NCBI GenBank assembly: GCA_041166385.1
Contig: JBEEFW010000059.1
Span: 1 to 64,000 of the forward strand
Reading direction: 5' to 3'
Origin: DASUCS01 sp041166385
GTDB lineage: Bacteria > Actinomycetota > Acidimicrobiia > Acidimicrobiales > JACDCH01
DNA: 64,000 bases
Both the position numbers and the translations under genes were made by a program. A model generated the notes under the pieces. That model did no database searches and was not told where the DNA came from. It saw only the letters and a list, made by a program, of their open reading frames with translations. Shown here piece after piece: positions 33,641 through 42,367 of this stretch; within the stretch, counting starts at the first letter, position 1; the number at the start of each line of letters is the position of its first letter.

Positions 33641-34848
33641 GTCGCCACTACCTCCGTGAACAGACGTTCCATGTAGCGCCGGATCCGGCGGCTGCCGGGG
33701 ATGGCGGCCAGCAGCAAGCCGAGGATCAATGGAAGCGGTACGCCGCCGAACGAGTAGCCGATCGGGTCGGTCGGTGGTGCCCGTCCCACTGGGATGTCCG
33801 CGGTCTGTGACGGCAGCGGCGCGTTCGAGCTGAGGACGCCACCGCTGGCCGGGCCAGGCGCGTGCGGCACCACGGCGGCTGGCGTGGGTGGCGGGTTGGT
33901 GAGTCCACCCGTGCTCGACGTGCGCGCCGGCGACGCGGCGGCGGCGGCCGTCGTGCTCGCGAACACCATGTTCAGGCGACCACCCGGTGGCAACGGGGGC
34001 ACTGCGGGGAGCGGCACCGAGACGAGCAGACCCCCGGTGGTGCGGTTGCCGCTTGCGCCGCTGCAAGCGTCGGTCGCACCGAGCGTGCGCGCTTGAATGT
34101 CGCTCGACGCGAGCAGCGCCTCGGTCACCGCGTTGGAGTCCTTTGCATGCATGCCGGCGTCGTCGATCACCACCGGCGTGTCGCCGACGCGCGCGCCGCT
34201 GACGACCGCGACACCATCGCACGTCGCCGTGACCCCGTCGCTGCCGGCGGTGGACGTCGTCGAAACGGAATCGATGTGCAACACGCCGACGTCGATCCCG
34301 TTCGCGGTGCTGGTCACGGTTGAGGTGATCTGCTTTGCGTCGAGCACTCCTTCGCTCACCGTGCGGATCGATCCCACGCCGACGAGACCAGGGATGACGA
34401 AGGCGCCGTTCTCTGCGATCGCGACAGCGTGGTCGTCGCGAACGTCGGTGGCCATCGTGATGCCCGGCTGCTCGTTGTGCTTGGCGTCCTCGTACTCTTT
34501 CTGCTCCACGACGAGTGGGTAGTCGGGGATCGGGAGCCGCTGGCCGGAAGCGATCTCGATGAGCGGGCGGATGCCAACGGTCAGCGTGCCGGGCCACACG
34601 GTGCTGGCGCGGCCGAACCCGCGACCGCCCGTTGCGAGGCTGGTCGACGCGAGGGACAGCGTGCCTTCGATCGGCGTCTCCACGGGCAGGACCGCGGGCA
34701 ACTGGGGCCCAGCGGAGAAACCCGCGCCGGAGCTTGCGCCCGAGTAGCCGCCGAAGCTCTCGCCGACGGCGTTCGCCGGCGGCGAGCCTGACAGCGCCGA
34801 GAAGATGAGCAGCGCGCTGCACGCGTGCAGAAGGCGGGTGCGCGTCAC
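33637..34848 (-). CDS. Secreted, C-terminally anchored protein, unrecognised
   Basis: A 403-residue protein with a signal peptide (LLHACSALLIFSALSGSPPA), a beta-rich body with segments such as TLSLASTSLATGGRGFGRAS and VIDDAGMHAKDSNAVTEALL, a Pro/Ala/Ser linker, and a C-terminal membrane helix (LPLILGLLLAAIPGS) followed by basic residues, giving a cell-surface anchored topology. No enzymatic motif is recognised. The GTG start overlaps the livF stop (GTGA), so it is translated with the transporter. Confidence 0.65.
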   Translation of the reverse strand: MTRTRLLHACSALLIFSALSGSPPANAVGESFGGYSGASSGAGFSAGPQLPAVLPVETPIEGTLSLASTSLATGGRGFGRASTVWPGTLTVGIRPLIEIASGQRLPIPDYPLVVEQKEYEDAKHNEQPGITMATDVRDDHAVAIAENGAFVIPGLVGVGSIRTVSEGVLDAKQITSTVTSTANGIDVGVLHIDSVSTTSTAGSDGVTATCDGVAVVSGARVGDTPVVIDDAGMHAKDSNAVTEALLASSDIQARTLGATDACSGASGNRTTGGLLVSVPLPAVPPLPPGGRLNMVFASTTAAAAASPARTSSTGGLTNPPPTPAAVVPHAPGPASGGVLSSNAPLPSQTADIPVGRAPPTDPIGYSFGGVPLPLILGLLLAAIPGSRRIRRYMERLFTEVVAT

Positions 34849-35582
34849 GCGCTCGTTCCCAGGTACGCGCTCGCGAGTTGCTCGGCGATCTCCCCGGGGC
34901 TGCCAAGAGATCGGATGCGCCCCTGGATGAGGATCGCCACCTCGTCGACGAACTCGATCACGCCCGCGAACTGTTCGACCACGACGATCGTGACACCTCC
35001 CGCGGCCAGCTCGTGCACGATCTCGAAGAGCTGGCTGACCACGATCGGCGCCAGACCCATCGACAGCTCGTCGAGGAGAATGAGGGCCGGATCGGTGGTG
35101 AGCGCGCGCGCCAGCGAGAGCATCTGCTGCTCGCCGCCGGACAATGTGCCCGCGAGTTGATTGCGTCGCTCGCCGAGCCGCGGAAACCGCTGGTACGTCA
35201 TGTCCTCGAGGTCGCTCAGCGGTCGACCGTTGGCCGCGAACGTGTCCATGAGCACGTTCTCGCGGACCGTCAGGTTGGGGAACACGCCGCGGCCCTCGGG
35301 AATGAGGCACACGCCGGCGCGCGCCAGCTGCTCGGCCGACGCGCCGGTCACGTCGAGACCCTCCATGCGCACGGTCCCACCTGTGGGCGCCATCACGCCG
35401 CTCACGACCTTGAGCATCGTCGTCTTGCCGGCGCCGTTCGGACCGAGCACCGCCAGTACCGATCCGCCGTGGACGACGAGATCGATGCCGTGCAACACCT
35501 CGATGTTGCCGTACGCCGCGCGCACACCACGCAGCTCGAGCACCGGGCTCGCGTCACGCGTCGTCGCCACCGTGTCAGACAT
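34845..35582 (-). CDS. livF: LivF-type ABC transporter ATP-binding protein
   Basis: A 245-residue ATPase with Walker A GPNGAGKTT, signature LSGGEQQMLSLARAL, Walker B LILLDELSMG and the switch His-equivalent region VVVEQFAG typical of LivF. The ATG at 35582 is inside an 8-base overlap with the livHM stop, so the two are coupled. Unlike the LivG partner, its signature motif is canonical. Confidence 0.9.
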   Translation of the reverse strand: MSDTVATTRDASPVLELRGVRAAYGNIEVLHGIDLVVHGGSVLAVLGPNGAGKTTMLKVVSGVMAPTGGTVRMEGLDVTGASAEQLARAGVCLIPEGRGVFPNLTVRENVLMDTFAANGRPLSDLEDMTYQRFPRLGERRNQLAGTLSGGEQQMLSLARALTTDPALILLDELSMGLAPIVVSQLFEIVHELAAGGVTIVVVEQFAGVIEFVDEVAILIQGRIRSLGSPGEIAEQLASAYLGTSA

Positions 35583-37518
35583 TGACCGGCGTTCCAACGG
35601 GTTCGACGGTTGGCGGCTGTGCTGGCCCTCGGCGCACGAGGTGTCCCACTCGCTCGACTCGCTTGCGCACGGCGGCGCGCAGCTGGCCCGACACCCCGCC
35701 GGCGTGCCTCGCGGCGTACATCGCCAACAATCCGATGATCAGCGGCTGGAGTGCCTGCGCGCCGGAGAAACCCCCGCCGCCGCTGCTGCCGAAGCGCTCG
35801 AGTACCCGCGGCAGGACGACGAAGAACAGCGCGCCCAGCATTGCTCCCGACACGCTCGTGATGCCGAAGATCGTTGCGACGAGAAGCACAGCCAGCGACT
35901 TGAAGTAGAAGAAGTCCAGCTGGCCGACGCGCACTTGCAGTGCACCGAGCAGCGCGCCCGCGGCCCCAGCCAATGCCGCCGACAGGCCGAACGCCACCAG
36001 TTTGATGCGCGCCAGCGACAGCCCCATCGTCTGGCAGGCGGTCGGTGAGTCGCGTAACGCGTTGAGCATCCGACCGAGCGCGCTGCGTCGCACGGCGAGG
36101 AACACGTTGGCGAACACCGCGCATGCGAGCGCGCACACGACGAACATCTGGCGGTCGCCAGCCAGGTCGAGACTGACCGGGCGGGGGACGGCGAGCGACT
36201 CACCGCCACCGAACACGTTGCTGTTGCCGAAGAACAGGCTGTCCATCAGGATCGCGACGGCCAGCGTGAGGAGCGCGAGGTAGATGCCGCGCAGTCGCAG
36301 CACCGGCAGCGCCACCAACGCGCCGGCGATGCCGGTCACAGCCGCCGCAATCGCGAACGCGAAGAGCCATGGCACGCTCGTGGGGAGCTCACCGAGCACG
36401 ACCGCGCCGACGCCGACGAACGACATCTGCATCAGCGACACCTGGCCCGACAGTCCTGTCAGCAGTACCAGGCTCAACGTGATGCACGTGTAGACGAGCG
36501 CGTTCGACCCGGTCGTGAGGTCGGGCCGGCTGAGCTGAGCTGACAGCACCCACGCGCCGACGACCGCGAGGCCGCCGATCGCGACGGTGGTCTGCCACCT
36601 GGGCGGGCTCGGCTCCGCATGCGTCGGCACCCGCTCGGGCAGGCGGCGTTGCGCGAACAGCAGCAACGCGCCGAAGAGCACGATGAACGGGACGGCCTGC
36701 TTCAGGTTGCGGACGATCTCGTTGTCCTGCGGCAGGTAGCCGACGAACATCGACTGGCTCACGCCGAGCACGAGCGCGCCGGCGAACGTGGCCGGCAGGT
36801 TCTGGAGTCGGCCCACCACTGCGGCGGCGTACGCCTGCACGACGAGCAGGCTGAGACCATTGACCTCGAGGTTGAGGCCAGGCGCGATCAGGATCGCGGC
36901 GAGGCCGGCGAGCATCGAGCCGAGGGCCCACGACGCTGCGGTGATCCGGTTCGGGCTCGAGCCCTTGATCGCGCACAACTCCGGGTTGTCGACGACCGCG
37001 CGCATCGCCACGCCGAGCCGGGTGCGACGGAACAAGACGCGTAGACCGAACGCGACGGCGAGCGCGGCGAACACCGTCGTCGCTTGATCCCAGCTGATAT
37101 TCACGCCGGCGACGCGGAACGTGCGATCGCCCCACAGGCCCGGCACGGTCCGCAGGTTGAGGTCCCACAGCGCGAGCGCGAGGCCCTGGAACGAGAGCAG
37201 CAGGGCGAGTGTCACGACGAGCTTGGTGGCGACCGTGGCCCCGCGCAGCAGACGGCGCATCACGAGCGCGTCGAGTGACACTCCGATGATCGGAGCGACG
37301 ACCCCGAGTGTGATGAGAAGGGCCAGTGGGGTCGGTAATCCCCGGTTGACGCGCAGCTCCCAATAGACGAATGCGAGGAACATGCCGACCGCGCCGTGGG
37401 CGAAGTTGAAGACGCCCGACGTGATGTAGGTGACAACGAGACCGGTGGCCGAAATCGCGTAGATGGCCGCGAGCGTGACGCCGAGCACCAAGAACGTGAA
37501 GAACGTCTGCAGGCGCAA
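35575..37518 (-). CDS. Fused LivH-LivM permease
   Basis: A 647-residue permease in which LivH (about 1-290, with TSGVFNFAHGAVGMFLAFVY near 33) is joined to LivM (about 310-620, with GLSGQVSLMQMSFVGVGAVV). Together they form the full transmembrane part of the importer. TTG start preceded by a GGGGG stretch. A perfect KstR box lies 22 bases upstream, shared with the divergent binding-protein gene. Confidence 0.88.
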   Translation of the reverse strand: MRLQTFFTFLVLGVTLAAIYAISATGLVVTYITSGVFNFAHGAVGMFLAFVYWELRVNRGLPTPLALLITLGVVAPIIGVSLDALVMRRLLRGATVATKLVVTLALLLSFQGLALALWDLNLRTVPGLWGDRTFRVAGVNISWDQATTVFAALAVAFGLRVLFRRTRLGVAMRAVVDNPELCAIKGSSPNRITAASWALGSMLAGLAAILIAPGLNLEVNGLSLLVVQAYAAAVVGRLQNLPATFAGALVLGVSQSMFVGYLPQDNEIVRNLKQAVPFIVLFGALLLFAQRRLPERVPTHAEPSPPRWQTTVAIGGLAVVGAWVLSAQLSRPDLTTGSNALVYTCITLSLVLLTGLSGQVSLMQMSFVGVGAVVLGELPTSVPWLFAFAIAAAVTGIAGALVALPVLRLRGIYLALLTLAVAILMDSLFFGNSNVFGGGESLAVPRPVSLDLAGDRQMFVVCALACAVFANVFLAVRRSALGRMLNALRDSPTACQTMGLSLARIKLVAFGLSAALAGAAGALLGALQVRVGQLDFFYFKSLAVLLVATIFGITSVSGAMLGALFFVVLPRVLERFGSSGGGGFSGAQALQPLIIGLLAMYAARHAGGVSGQLRAAVRKRVERVGHLVRRGPAQPPTVEPVGTPVNV

Positions 37519-37539
37519 CCACCCCCAACCACCGCCGAC

Positions 37540-37553
37540 TGGAACACGTTCTA
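37540..37553. promoter_or_regulatory. KstR-type box C (perfect consensus)
   Basis: TGGAACACGTTCTA matches TnnAACnnGTTnnA at every fixed position. It lies between livHM (minus) and the solute-binding protein gene (plus) and should control both directions. Confidence 0.75.
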
Positions 37554-37590
37554 GCGCGACTGACCCATTCAGGGCTACCGTCCCGATTGC

Positions 37591-39036
37591 GTGATACGGG
37601 GGCTTCGTCGTATTGGGGTGCGACGCGCAGTGCTGGCCGTTGCGCTGCTGTTACCAGTGGCGTGTGGCTCGCGACTGCCGGATGACGTTCTCGCGCGGAT
37701 CGACGCCGGAACTCTCGGCGGCAGCGGCAACGCTGCGACCAGTGGCGGCAACCGCGCCGGAGGCTCCACCACCGGGGCCAGCGCGACGGGAGCGGGTGCG
37801 ACCGGAACGGGAACCGGCACATCCGGCGGAACCGGCGACGCGACAGGCGGCGGAGGACCCGGTGGCGCGGCGGCCGACTGCCACGGAGGTGCCACCGACA
37901 CCGGCGTGACCGCGGACGAGATCAAGGTGGCTTCGATGGTCACGGCGTCCGGCCCGTTGCCGGGCGCCACCGAAGGCCAGTACCGCGGCGCGGCCGCGTA
38001 CCTCGCCAAGATCAACGCCGAGGGCGGCGTGTGTGGACGCAAGATCACGATCGTCGAAGGCGACGACGGCCTCGACCCACAACGGGCTCGTTCCGAGTTC
38101 CTCCGGCTCGAGCCGCAGGTCTTTGCGTTTGTCGGGAACCTCGCCGTCGCCGACTCCGGCTACATCGACCTGCTCGAGTCGACGAAGGTGCCGTACGTCG
38201 GTGTGTCTGTCGATCCGAAGGGACGGCCGATCGAAAGCGTCGTGCCGCACGCTGACCCCGCGCCGGGCACGCATGTCGCCAACACCGGTCCGTACGTGTA
38301 TCTACTGCAGCAGCACCCCAGCGCAACGAAGGCGGCCTTCCTCTACGCGGACGTCGGCGGTGTGCGTGCCAACATCGGTGGTTCGCTCGAGCCGATGAAG
38401 CGAGCCGGCTACCAGATCGTGTACGGACCGTCGGGCGCGGGCACGACCTCGCCGGACTACACCCCCGAAGTCATCAACATGCAGGCCTCGGGTGCGCAGG
38501 TCGTGTACCTGTTCGCGTTCGAGGTGAACATGCACATCCGCATGGCGCGCAGCATGCGCCAGCAGAACTACGAGCCCGAGCTGAAGATGTCGAACATCGG
38601 CTACAACTCGCAGCTCATCAAGCTGCTGGGCGATGTGGCCAACGGGTGGATCAACCCGATTCCACACGCCCCGATGCTCGACGCGGCCGAACCGGCGGTG
38701 AGCCCTCCGCTGGCCGAGTTCCTGAAATGGAACACCGAGTTGTTCCCTGACTCGTCGGTCGACCTGTTTCCGGTCAACGGATGGGCGGCCGCCGCGCAGT
38801 TCGTCCGCGGCCTCCAAGCACTGGGTCCAGACGTCACCCGTGCGGGGTTGGTCGACGCGATCAACGCCCTACCCGACGACGATGGTGCCGGCATGATCGG
38901 CACCGTCTACCCGGCGAAACGCCAGGGCTCACCCTGCTTCGTCATCGAGAAGGTGCAGAACCAGCAGTGGGTACGCGAGTACCCGGCGAGCGGCTACGAG
39001 TGCAACCTCGGCGAGTCGTTCGAGTGGCACGACTGA
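37591..39036 (+). CDS. Liv-type solute-binding lipoprotein
   Basis: A 481-residue Peripla_BP_6 protein. The signal peptide ends in PVAC (Cys25 region), a lipobox. A Gly/Thr/Ala-rich spacer of about 60 residues leads to the binding domain: GVTADEIKVASMVTASGPLP, INAEGGVCGRKITIVEGDD, then VPYVGVSVDPKG. The low-complexity tether closely parallels that of the binding protein at 11442-12959. GTG start. The operator upstream suggests induction by steroid-derived signals. Confidence 0.85.
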   Translation: MIRGLRRIGVRRAVLAVALLLPVACGSRLPDDVLARIDAGTLGGSGNAATSGGNRAGGSTTGASATGAGATGTGTGTSGGTGDATGGGGPGGAAADCHGGATDTGVTADEIKVASMVTASGPLPGATEGQYRGAAAYLAKINAEGGVCGRKITIVEGDDGLDPQRARSEFLRLEPQVFAFVGNLAVADSGYIDLLESTKVPYVGVSVDPKGRPIESVVPHADPAPGTHVANTGPYVYLLQQHPSATKAAFLYADVGGVRANIGGSLEPMKRAGYQIVYGPSGAGTTSPDYTPEVINMQASGAQVVYLFAFEVNMHIRMARSMRQQNYEPELKMSNIGYNSQLIKLLGDVANGWINPIPHAPMLDAAEPAVSPPLAEFLKWNTELFPDSSVDLFPVNGWAAAAQFVRGLQALGPDVTRAGLVDAINALPDDDGAGMIGTVYPAKRQGSPCFVIEKVQNQQWVREYPASGYECNLGESFEWHD

Positions 39037-39049
39037 CAGCCCCACTGCG

Positions 39050-39097
39050 AAATCCCACTCAGACGTACACACTTTTGTGTACGTCTGAGTGGGATTT
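39050..39097. terminator. 48-base long hairpin between convergent genes (copy 1)
   Basis: Two perfectly complementary 22-base arms (39050-39071 and 39076-39097) around loop CTTT. The left arm starts AAATCCCA and ends ACACA; the right arm starts TGTGT and ends TGGGATTT. It fills the gap between the stops of the binding-protein gene and the nitronate monooxygenase-like gene, so a bidirectional terminator is the simplest role, but no T-tract follows. A second copy with compensatory changes is at 53530-53577. Confidence 0.6.
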
Positions 39098-39105
39098 GCG
39101 GGGTA

Positions 39106-40239
39106 TTACTCCTGGAGCTCGGCGTTCAGGCGTTGGGTGACGTCGATGTACTCGTCGATCATCTCGAGGACGACTTGCTTCGTCGTGCGGACGGCGTTCA
39201 TGCGGCTGACGATCTGACCGACGGGCATGCCGACGAGCTCGCGCGGCGGGTTCGCGCCCATCTTGCGCGTCGCGTACGCGTTGAGGATGAACTGCAGCGG
39301 CATGGGCAGCGTGCCAGGGGAGTCCGGAGAATCCCACGCGTCGGTCCACGCCGTACGCAGCTGTCGCGCCGGCTTGCCCGTGAACGCACGTGACCGCACC
39401 GTGTCGGTCGACGTCGCCGCCAGAAGCTTCTCGGTCACGACGCCGCCGTAGTCGTTCTCGATCGTGGTGAGCCAGATCGATCCGGTCCAGACGCCATCGG
39501 CGCCGAGGGCCATGGCCGCCGCCATCTGCCGTCCCGATCCGATGCCGCCGGCCGCCAGTACCGGAACCGGGGCGATCGCATCGACGACGTCGGGCACGAG
39601 CACCATCGACGCGACCTCGCCGGTGTGACCGCCGGCCTCGTAGCCCTGAGCGATGATGATGTCGACGCCCTGTTGGATGTCGCGCACCGCCTGCTCCACG
39701 CGGCCGATGAGCGCCGCGACCTTCACACCCTGCTCGTGTGCCTGGTCGATCGCCGCCTTCGGAGGTGGACCGAGCGCAGACGCGAGCAGTGCGATGGGGT
39801 GAGACAGCGCGATCTCGATCTGGGGTGCACCCGTGGCCTCGGTCCAGCCGAGCACACCGGCCCCCATGCCCGCGCCCTCCTCCAGCGCCGCATCATCGGA
39901 GACGTCGACGCCGTGATCGGCGAGGATCTTGTCGACGTAGTCCCAGTGGGCTTGCGAGATGTACTCGCGCAGCTTGGCGCCGATGTCGGTCACGTCGTCG
40001 AGCCCCGCGTCGCGGTCGACCGTCTTCACGGGCATCACGACGTCGACGCCGTACGGGCGCCCGTCAACGTGTTCGTCGATCCACTTGAGCTCGAGTTCGA
40101 GCTGCTCAGGTGAGAACGCCAGCGCACCGAGCACGCCCATGCCGCCGGCATTCGTGACCGCCGCGACGACGTCGCGGCAATGTGAGAACGCAAAGATCGG
40201 GAACTCGATCCCGAACATGTCGACCAACCGGTTCTTCAT
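39106..40239 (-). CDS. Nitronate monooxygenase-like flavin oxidoreductase
   Basis: A 377-residue FMN TIM-barrel protein of the 2-nitropropane dioxygenase/NMO family: FAFSHCRDVVAAVTNAGGMG at the N-terminus, GADGVWTGSIWLTT and AQGYEAGGHTGEVA (the GGHTG flavin/active-site block). Steroid-degrading actinobacteria use a family member (IpdC) in ring C/D catabolism, but this protein did not look specifically IpdC-like to me. It overlaps the CoA-ligase stop by four bases, so it is co-transcribed with it. Confidence 0.82.
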   Translation of the reverse strand: MKNRLVDMFGIEFPIFAFSHCRDVVAAVTNAGGMGVLGALAFSPEQLELELKWIDEHVDGRPYGVDVVMPVKTVDRDAGLDDVTDIGAKLREYISQAHWDYVDKILADHGVDVSDDAALEEGAGMGAGVLGWTEATGAPQIEIALSHPIALLASALGPPPKAAIDQAHEQGVKVAALIGRVEQAVRDIQQGVDIIIAQGYEAGGHTGEVASMVLVPDVVDAIAPVPVLAAGGIGSGRQMAAAMALGADGVWTGSIWLTTIENDYGGVVTEKLLAATSTDTVRSRAFTGKPARQLRTAWTDAWDSPDSPGTLPMPLQFILNAYATRKMGANPPRELVGMPVGQIVSRMNAVRTTKQVVLEMIDEYIDVTQRLNAELQE

Positions 40240-41837
40240 GAGAGCGCCTCCTCGATCAGCTTCTTCGCCCTGGGGTAGTCGGGCTTGCCGGACGGTTGGC
40301 GGGGGATCACATCGACGATGAGCAGTTCGCGCGGCACCTTGTACCCGGCGATGCGCGTGCGTGAGTGCTCGACGAGGTCATCCAACGTCACCGTCGTGCC
40401 GGGACGCGGCTGAACCACTGCCGTCACCTTCTGTCCCCAACGAGCGTCGTCGACGCCGACGACGAGCACGTCGAACACGCTCGGGTGCGCTTTGAGCGCC
40501 GACTCGACTTCCTCGGGGTAGATCTTTTCGCCCCCCGAGTTGATGCATTGCGAGCCGCGGCCGAGCAACGTCATCGTGCCGTCGAGCTCGAGTCGCGCAA
40601 AGTCGCCGGGCACCGAGTACCGCTGGCCCTCGACGTCGACGAACGTGGCCGCGGTCTTGACGGGGTCCTTGTAGTAGCCGATCGGCACGTTGCCGCCACG
40701 CGCCATCCGGCCGGTCTCGCCCGGCTGGACCGGCTTGTTGTTCTCGTCGATGACGATCGTGTTCGGACCGCGCGTGACGTTCACCAAGCCGGTGTCGTTC
40801 GAGGTTGCGCCCTTCTCCAGCAGGCGCAACCCGTTGAAGCCGGTCTCCGACGAGCCGACGGCTTCGCTGACGAACAGGTTGGGCAGGAGCTCGAAGAGCT
40901 GGTCCTTCACGACGGGGGAGAAGACGGCCGCAGTCGAGCTGACCGCGATCAAGCTGCTCGTGTCGTACGTGCGCTCCTGCAGCGCGTCGATGAGGGGGCG
41001 GGCCATGGCGTCGCCGGTGATGGCCAGTGTGGCGATGCGATATCTCTCCACCGCGGTCCACACGTCGTGCGGGTCGAACTTGGGCAGCAGCACCACCGAC
41101 GTGCCCCGGAACAGCCCGCCGAGCGTCGTCCACTGCGCCGCGCCGTGCATGAGCGGCGCCAGCACGAGCCCGTGGCTGGGCGGCGCGGCCGCACCGTCTT
41201 GGGCGAGCTTGTGCTCCTCCTCGACCCGCTCGCCGGTCACGAAGTCGATGCCGCCACCCAACGTGCGGAAGACGTCTTCGTGCCGCCACATGACGCCCTT
41301 CGGGAAGCCGGTGGTGCCGCCGGTGTACAGCACGTACAAATCGCCGTCCTCGCGGGGGCCGAAGTCGCGTTCAGCCGACGCAGATGCCAGCGCGTCGTCG
41401 TAACCCACCGCACCGTCGATGTTGCACGGCGTGCCGGTGCCGTCGTCGATGATCACGAGGTGCTGCAGCAGTGGCAACTTGTCGCGCACGGCTGACATCC
41501 GTGGACAGAACTCCGCTTGGAACACACACGCGACGACGTCCGCATTCTCGAAGAGGTAGATCAGCTCCTCCTCGACGTAGCGGAAGTTCACGTTGATGGG
41601 AACGGCGCGCAGCTTGTAACAGGCGAGCATCGTCTCGACGAACTCGATCGCGTTGTACGAGTAGATGGCGACGTGCTGGCGCTCGCCGACCCCGTTGGCC
41701 GAGAGGTGGTGCGCCAACCGGTTGGACCGCTCCTCGAGTTCGGCGTACGTGATGGAGCGATCGCCACAGATGAGGGCGGTTCGCTCGGGCACCAGATCGA
41801 CGGCGTGCTCGACCAGATCGGCGAGGTTGAAGGCCAT
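40236..41837 (-). CDS. fadD19: Steroid-type acyl-CoA ligase (FadD19-like)
   Basis: A 533-residue ANL-family adenylating enzyme. The nucleotide motif YTGGTTGFPKG is at 171-181, the A8/hinge region RGSQCINSGGEKIYPEEVES is present, and the catalytic Lys518 lies in QPSGKPDYP. The N-terminus (FNLADLVEHAVDLVPERTAL) and GVMWRHED after the P-loop recall FadD19, which activates the C26 side-chain acid of cholesterol catabolites. A near-perfect KstR box starts 9 bases upstream, consistent with that role. Assigned by recall, not by alignment. Confidence 0.78.
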   Translation of the reverse strand: MAFNLADLVEHAVDLVPERTALICGDRSITYAELEERSNRLAHHLSANGVGERQHVAIYSYNAIEFVETMLACYKLRAVPINVNFRYVEEELIYLFENADVVACVFQAEFCPRMSAVRDKLPLLQHLVIIDDGTGTPCNIDGAVGYDDALASASAERDFGPREDGDLYVLYTGGTTGFPKGVMWRHEDVFRTLGGGIDFVTGERVEEEHKLAQDGAAAPPSHGLVLAPLMHGAAQWTTLGGLFRGTSVVLLPKFDPHDVWTAVERYRIATLAITGDAMARPLIDALQERTYDTSSLIAVSSTAAVFSPVVKDQLFELLPNLFVSEAVGSSETGFNGLRLLEKGATSNDTGLVNVTRGPNTIVIDENNKPVQPGETGRMARGGNVPIGYYKDPVKTAATFVDVEGQRYSVPGDFARLELDGTMTLLGRGSQCINSGGEKIYPEEVESALKAHPSVFDVLVVGVDDARWGQKVTAVVQPRPGTTVTLDDLVEHSRTRIAGYKVPRELLIVDVIPRQPSGKPDYPRAKKLIEEALS

Positions 41838-41845
41838 GCTCGGAG

Positions 41846-41859
41846 TAGAACACGTTCTG
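41846..41859. promoter_or_regulatory. KstR-type box D
   Basis: TAGAACACGTTCTG matches TnnAACnnGTTnnA except for the last position. It is 9 bases upstream of the fadD19-like ATG. Confidence 0.7.
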
Positions 41860-41907
41860 CTCTGTCACGGCAATCAGTGACCTGACCTGCCCGGTGGCGG
41901 CCCAAAC

Positions 41908-41921
41908 GAGAATGTGTTCTA
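41908..41921. promoter_or_regulatory. KstR-type box E
   Basis: GAGAATGTGTTCTA is a variant with two mismatches to the consensus (G for T at the first position, T for C in the AAC half). It lies 36 bases upstream of the DUF35-to-kstR operon, where autoregulation would act. Confidence 0.55.
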
Positions 41922-41956
41922 CTGCGCCGGTGAGCTCGGGGGAGTCGGTTTTCACG

Positions 41957-42367
41957 ATGGAGCTCCCGTACCGCCGGAGTGTCGGGCCGGTGGTCGGAGC
42001 GTTCTTGACCGGGCTACGCGATCAGAGGATCGTCGGCAGCCGCACCGCTGGCGGGCGGGTGATCTGTCCGCCGCTCGAGTACGACCCGGACACGGGCGAC
42101 GCGGTCGACGAGATCGTCGAGCTGTCCGACGCGGGCACAGTGCGCGGCTGGTCGTGGGTGACAGAGCCGCTGCGCAAACACCCGCTCGACCATCCGTTCG
42201 CTTGGGCCCTCGTGCAGATCGACGGCGCCGACACGACGCTGCTGCACGCGCTCGACGCGCCGAGCCCAGACGCCGTGTCGACCGGCATGCGGGTCAGGGC
42301 CCGCTGGAAGGGCGAGCGCGTGGGACACATCACCGACATCGAGTGCTTCGTACCCGAGGCGGGTTGA
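41957..42367 (+). CDS. DUF35 OB-fold protein (zinc ribbon degenerate)
   Basis: A 136-residue protein of the DUF35 OB-fold family, normally partner of SCP2-thiolase-like (Ltp) enzymes. It has the core LYDPDTG/VTEPLRKHPL region and C-terminal GMRVRARWKGERVGHITDIE, but the N-terminal Cys-x2-Cys pairs of the zinc ribbon are reduced to one Cys (VICPP). ATG at 41957 chosen because it directly follows the regulatory region. It overlaps the second DUF35 gene by one base. Likely partner of one of the two downstream Ltp proteins. Confidence 0.72.
   Translation: MELPYRRSVGPVVGAFLTGLRDQRIVGSRTAGGRVICPPLEYDPDTGDAVDEIVELSDAGTVRGWSWVTEPLRKHPLDHPFAWALVQIDGADTTLLHALDAPSPDAVSTGMRVRARWKGERVGHITDIECFVPEAG

Noticed and set aside
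35270..35290. GAGCACGTTCTCGC inside livF, resembling a KstR-type site
   Set aside because: It is in coding sequence, has a weak AAC half, and no promoter is plausible there.
39050..39097. Interpretation of the long hairpins as a MITE or insertion-sequence remnant
   Set aside because: No target duplication, no transposase, and only two copies are visible in the window, so a structural element between convergent genes is more likely.
39106..40239. Assignment as IpdC
   Set aside because: Same family, but the sequence blocks I recall for IpdC do not match closely, so only the family is claimed.
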